In this document: positions 38,071 through 41,255 of the stretch, piece after piece
How positions within the stretch are numbered: position 1 is the stretch's first letter
Layout: each line of letters begins with the position of its first letter
Source of the DNA: an uncultured Pelagibacteraceae bacterium
Lineage (GTDB): Bacteria; Pseudomonadota; Alphaproteobacteria; Pelagibacterales; Pelagibacteraceae
DNA: 41,255 nt
NCBI GenBank assembly: GCA_902539195.1
Contig: CACBHZ010000006.1
Coordinates: forward strand, 1 to 41,255
Direction: 5' to 3'
Made by a program: the position numbers and the translations under genes
Notes under the pieces: generated by a model
Databases searched by the model: none
The model's input: the letters and a program-made list of their open reading frames with translations, nothing else
Told to the model about the DNA's origin: nothing

Positions 38071-39784
38071 AATAATTTCCAAAATAACCTTAATTTTATT
38101 TTTTTATAATTGTTCTTTTGCAAATGAACCAATCGATATCTGGAAAATTGAAAAAAAAAACATTATTAACAAAGAAAATTCAACTTCAAACATAAACGTA
38201 AGTAATAATCTAAATACTAATACAACATTATCAGTTCGATCTAGTTCCGAGATAGTGATAAATAAAGAAATAGAGTCATCCACTATAAAATTAGCTGGAT
38301 TATATGATCCTGCGCAGAATGGCTTAAAAATTGACATGTGGTCTAAAAGTGATGGTGAGTTAATTAAAAGCATATTAAATAAAAATTTAAATAGAAATTT
38401 ATCTGAATTTTCAAAAAAAATATTAGATATAGCTTTACTAACAAATTCATATATTCCAACAAATAATATTACTGAAGAGGAATTTTTAGAGTTTAAATTT
38501 AATCATTTAATAAACAAAAAAGATTTTGAATTAATTAAAGAATTTTTAATAAATAATTCTGAAGTTTCAAATAAAAATAAATTGATAAAATTTTATTCAG
38601 AATATTTTCTTTCAAACTCTGAAGTAAAAAAGGCATGTGAAATATTTGATATTAGTGGTGCTATTACCGATAAATACTTAAATAATTTTAAAATTTATTG
38701 TTTAATTCTAGAAGATAAAAAAGAACAAGCTCAACTACTTTTTGATTTGTCAAAAGAGTTGGATGAGATTGACACTTTTTTTGAAAATAAATTTAATATA
38801 TTAATGGGTTACGCAAGCAAAGATGAAATAACTTCAGACGAAAATATTTTATATTTTCACTTATCTCATAAAACAAATAATGATTTCAATTATGAGCCAA
38901 AAATGGACTCACCTAGATATATCTGGAGTTATTTATCGTCGTCAAATATTCTTAAAAATGCAAATTCCTTTGATATTGAAAATCCAGAAGATTTAAGATT
39001 ATTAGAAAGAGCAACTCACGAAAATGTATTTGATGAGAGAGAACTACTAGATACATATAAAAAATTTCAATTTAACATAACACAACTATTAAATGCCAAA
39101 GATGCTTATAAGCTACTTCCAGATTATGAGGGCAGAGCTTTATTATATCAAAGATTACTTTTATCTGTTGATGTCGAGCAAAGATTAAGTATGGCTTCTG
39201 AATTATATAAATCTTTCCAAAAAAAAAAATTAGATAACGCGTTTGATAATGAAATCAGAGTAATATTAAAAAAAATTAAAAAAGATGATGTTCCCTCGAA
39301 TTTTACTACCTTTTATGAAAATCATACCAACAACAAATTAAAAAAGGAGAGAAAGATAAAATTTAATAATAAAAAAATACATCAGTCAAAATTATTAAAT
39401 TACTTTTTAAATAAAACTAGTTTGCCTAAAGCTGAAAAGGAAACAAACGATATTTTAAAAAAAATTAAAAGAAACAAAAAATATGTTTTTTCAACAAAAG
39501 ATATGATTCTTATTGAATCGCTCAAATCAGATGGAGTAAAAATAGATAAAAAATATGAAAACCTTTATGAATACAACTACCAATTTTCCTCTGATATAAA
39601 ACAAATGTTATCGAATGGAGAGTTAGGCTTATTATTAATTAAAATAGTAGATATTGTTGGTGAAAGTAAACTTGAAGATCTAGATATAAACACTGTGAAT
39701 TTATTAGTTTCAACTATGAATGAGCTAAAAAATGTAGATTTAAGGAACGAAATTCTAATAGAAGTCTTGCCTTTAAAAGTCTAA
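38045..39784 (+). CDS. Exported protein of unknown function, helical-repeat-like
   Basis: 579-aa protein starting with a hydrophobic leader (MKILKQLSKIISKITLIL, FFYNCSFA then NEP), so it is probably periplasmic or membrane-attached. After a low-complexity Asn/Ser/Thr stretch (about 35-80) comes the recognisable segment LAGLYDPAQNGLKIDMW. The remainder (about 100-570) is amphipathic helix after helix, similar in feel to TPR-like or HEAT-like repeat proteins, but no repeat consensus could be fixed by eye. There are no enzymatic motifs. It overlaps the 46-aa membrane peptide and precedes def by 14 bases. Possibly a periplasmic or envelope scaffold; the function is unknown. Confidence 0.8.
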   Translation: MKILKQLSKIISKITLILFFYNCSFANEPIDIWKIEKKNIINKENSTSNINVSNNLNTNTTLSVRSSSEIVINKEIESSTIKLAGLYDPAQNGLKIDMWSKSDGELIKSILNKNLNRNLSEFSKKILDIALLTNSYIPTNNITEEEFLEFKFNHLINKKDFELIKEFLINNSEVSNKNKLIKFYSEYFLSNSEVKKACEIFDISGAITDKYLNNFKIYCLILEDKKEQAQLLFDLSKELDEIDTFFENKFNILMGYASKDEITSDENILYFHLSHKTNNDFNYEPKMDSPRYIWSYLSSSNILKNANSFDIENPEDLRLLERATHENVFDERELLDTYKKFQFNITQLLNAKDAYKLLPDYEGRALLYQRLLLSVDVEQRLSMASELYKSFQKKKLDNAFDNEIRVILKKIKKDDVPSNFTTFYENHTNNKLKKERKIKFNNKKIHQSKLLNYFLNKTSLPKAEKETNDILKKIKRNKKYVFSTKDMILIESLKSDGVKIDKKYENLYEYNYQFSSDIKQMLSNGELGLLLIKIVDIVGESKLEDLDINTVNLLVSTMNELKNVDLRNEILIEVLPLKV

Positions 39785-39798
39785 ACAATAAATAAACT

Positions 39799-40320
39799 AT
39801 GTCAGTAAAAGAACTAATCACAGTACCTGATGATATTCTTAGAAAAAAATCTGAGCCTTTAAATAAAGTTGATGTTAATGAAAAAAAACTCATAAAAGAT
39901 TTATTTGAAACTATGTACCATCACAATGGTATAGGTCTGGCAGCTGTTCAAGTTGGAATACTTAAAAGAGTAGTTGTTCTAGATGTCTCAAAAAATGAAA
40001 ATGAAAAAGAACCTTTATGCTTTATTAATCCACAAATAAAAACTTTAAGTCAAAAAATGTCTACATATGAGGAAGGTTGTTTATCAATACCTAATACCTT
40101 TATTGAGATAGAGAGACCAGAAATTTGTACTGTATCTTACATAGATGAAAATGGTGATAAGAAAGAAATGGAATGCGATGGATTACTCTCAACATGTTTA
40201 CAACATGAAATAAATCACTTAGATGGAAAACTAATAATTGATTATTTATCAAAAATCAAAAAAGATTTAATAATAAAAAAATTGTCTAAACAAAAAACTT
40301 CTAATAGAGTTGTTGTTTAA
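39799..40320 (+). CDS. def: Peptide deformylase
   Basis: 173-aa metalloenzyme that removes the N-formyl group from nascent proteins. All three motifs are intact: GIGLAAVQVG (44-53, with the usual Gln), EEGCLSIP with metal ligand C94, and QHEINHLDG with H136, E137 and H140. It is directly followed, with no spacer, by fmt, which makes the formylated initiator tRNA that deformylase later acts on; truA follows. This def-fmt(-truA) order is common in alphaproteobacteria. Confidence 0.97.
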   Translation: MSVKELITVPDDILRKKSEPLNKVDVNEKKLIKDLFETMYHHNGIGLAAVQVGILKRVVVLDVSKNENEKEPLCFINPQIKTLSQKMSTYEEGCLSIPNTFIEIERPEICTVSYIDENGDKKEMECDGLLSTCLQHEINHLDGKLIIDYLSKIKKDLIIKKLSKQKTSNRVVV

Positions 40321-41235
40321 ATGTCAAATATTGTATTCATGGGCACACCGCAGTTTGCTGTGCCTATACTAAAAAAAATTAATCAAAAATATAAAATTAA
40401 CTGTGTATTTACTCAGCCTCCAAGTAAATCAAATAGGGGTCAAAAGTTTACGAAATCATCAATTCATATATGTGCAGAGGAACTTAATCTAGAAGTTAAA
40501 ACTCCAAAAAAAATTGATGAAGAATTTGAATATCTTAAAGAATTAAACTTAGATCTTGTAATTGTTGTTGCATACGGACAATTAATTTCAAAAAAAATTC
40601 TTGATTTGAGTAAAAAAGGTTTTTTGAATATTCATGCTTCATTATTACCAAAATGGAGAGGTGCGGCACCAATCCAAAGATCGATTTTAAACAATGAAAA
40701 AAAAACGGGTATATCATTTATGAAAATTGATGAAAAATTAGATTCTGGACCAGTATGTAACAAATATTCAATAGATATTCTTGATCAAGATAACGCAGAA
40801 ATTTTATCAGAAAAATTATCTTATTTGAGTGCAGAAAAAATTTTGGAAAATGTGCAAAAAGTTTTAGACGGAGAGGCAATATTTAAAGAGCAAGATAATG
40901 CAAAAGCTACATACGCAAAGAAAATTCAAAAAATAGAGGGAAAGATAGATTGGAATAATAGTGCTAGTAAAATAATTGCTCAAATAAATGGATTATATCC
41001 AAAACCTGGTGCATGGTTTGAGCTTAACAACAAAAGACATAAAATATTAAAAGCCAAAATAAAAAAGCAGTCAGCAAAAATCGGTGAAGTAATCGATGAA
41101 CAAATGACAATAGCATGTGGTGAAAATTCAATAAATATTATTGAGATACAAAAAGAGGGCAAGAATCCTCAATTAATTAAGGAATTTTTATTAGGTAATA
41201 AGGTTAGAAAAGGAACAATAATTACAAGTGAATAG
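40321..41235 (+). CDS. fmt: Methionyl-tRNA formyltransferase
   Basis: 304-aa enzyme transferring a formyl group from 10-formyltetrahydrofolate to initiator Met-tRNA. The N-terminal transformylase domain starts IVFMGTPQFAVPIL, and the catalytic set is N103, H105 (NIHASLLPKWRGAAPIQ) and D141 (KLDSGPV). The C-terminal OB-like domain begins around YAKKIQKIEGKIDW and includes the NGLYPKPGAWF segment. Length is normal. Its ATG follows the def stop directly. The last eight bases overlap the likely truA start. Confidence 0.97.
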   Translation: MSNIVFMGTPQFAVPILKKINQKYKINCVFTQPPSKSNRGQKFTKSSIHICAEELNLEVKTPKKIDEEFEYLKELNLDLVIVVAYGQLISKKILDLSKKGFLNIHASLLPKWRGAAPIQRSILNNEKKTGISFMKIDEKLDSGPVCNKYSIDILDQDNAEILSEKLSYLSAEKILENVQKVLDGEAIFKEQDNAKATYAKKIQKIEGKIDWNNSASKIIAQINGLYPKPGAWFELNNKRHKILKAKIKKQSAKIGEVIDEQMTIACGENSINIIEIQKEGKNPQLIKEFLLGNKVRKGTIITSE

Positions 41236-41255
41236 ATATCAGATTCTAATAGAAT
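41228..41255 (+). CDS. truA: tRNA pseudouridine synthase A, N-terminal fragment (runs off window)
   Basis: From GTG 41228 the frame reads M-N-R-Y-Q-I-L-I-E before the window ends, closely matching the usual TruA opening (R-Y-x-x-x-I-E-Y-D-G). It overlaps the last eight bases of fmt, and truA commonly follows fmt in alphaproteobacteria. Only nine codons are visible, so the call rests on this short match plus gene order. The GTG start is inferred. Confidence 0.65.

Noticed and set aside
37908-38132. 74-codon minus-strand frame over the spacer and the 46-aa peptide
   Set aside because: No family resemblance, and it opposes the better supported plus-strand short frame and exported protein.

Overview
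The window is a very AT-rich, tightly packed stretch of a streamlined alphaproteobacterial genome, most likely SAR11 (Pelagibacterales). The inference rests on base composition, tiny or negative intergenic distances, a TAXI-type TRAP transporter, a RegB-type sensor kinase, the alphaproteobacterial cluster bolA / J-domain protein / cobS / cobT, and Lys/Asn/Ile-rich proteins. No insertion sequence, integrase, CRISPR array or phage gene was seen.

Layout. 1-1294: the tail of an SUV3-like helicase is joined abruptly to an aminotransferase that lacks its N-terminus; this looks like a deletion or chimera junction. 1403-4801: a TAXI binding protein, a strong intrinsic terminator, then a fused TRAP permease. 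4798-5390 (minus): tRNA-Arg(ACG), a 27-residue membrane micropeptide and a hotdog thioesterase, apparently one transcript. 5502-11849: a pyruvate dehydrogenase operon whose E1 carries its own N-terminal lipoyl domain, then E2, a gamma-butyrobetaine-hydroxylase-like dioxygenase and an EamA transporter. 11844-12611 (minus): undecaprenyl-diphosphatase. 12790-18719: glutamate synthase, gltD-gltB. 18712-19473 (minus): alpha/beta hydrolase.

19516-29176: a translation block made of a GT4 glycosyltransferase, thrS, infC, rpmI, rplT, pheS, pheT, lepA and tRNA-Ser(GGA). 29347-32685: a short GyrB-type topoisomerase subunit and a RegB-like redox sensor kinase. 32677-36239: cobT, cobS and a J-domain protein on minus, with bolA divergent on plus. 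36219-37833 (minus): aroK-aroB of the shikimate pathway. 37930-41255: a 46-residue membrane peptide, a large exported protein of unknown function, def, fmt and the first codons of truA.

Co-directional genes are mostly joined by TAATG, ATGA or zero-spacing junctions, and all five convergent gene pairs overlap at their 3' ends. The most unusual observations are the lipoyl-E1 fusion, the tRNA-Arg/micropeptide/thioesterase unit, the truncated helicase-aminotransferase junction, the GyrB without the usual proteobacterial insert, and the CobS/CobT pair with no cobalamin genes nearby. No cluster in the window is clearly a wholly new system; most of it is core metabolism and information processing.
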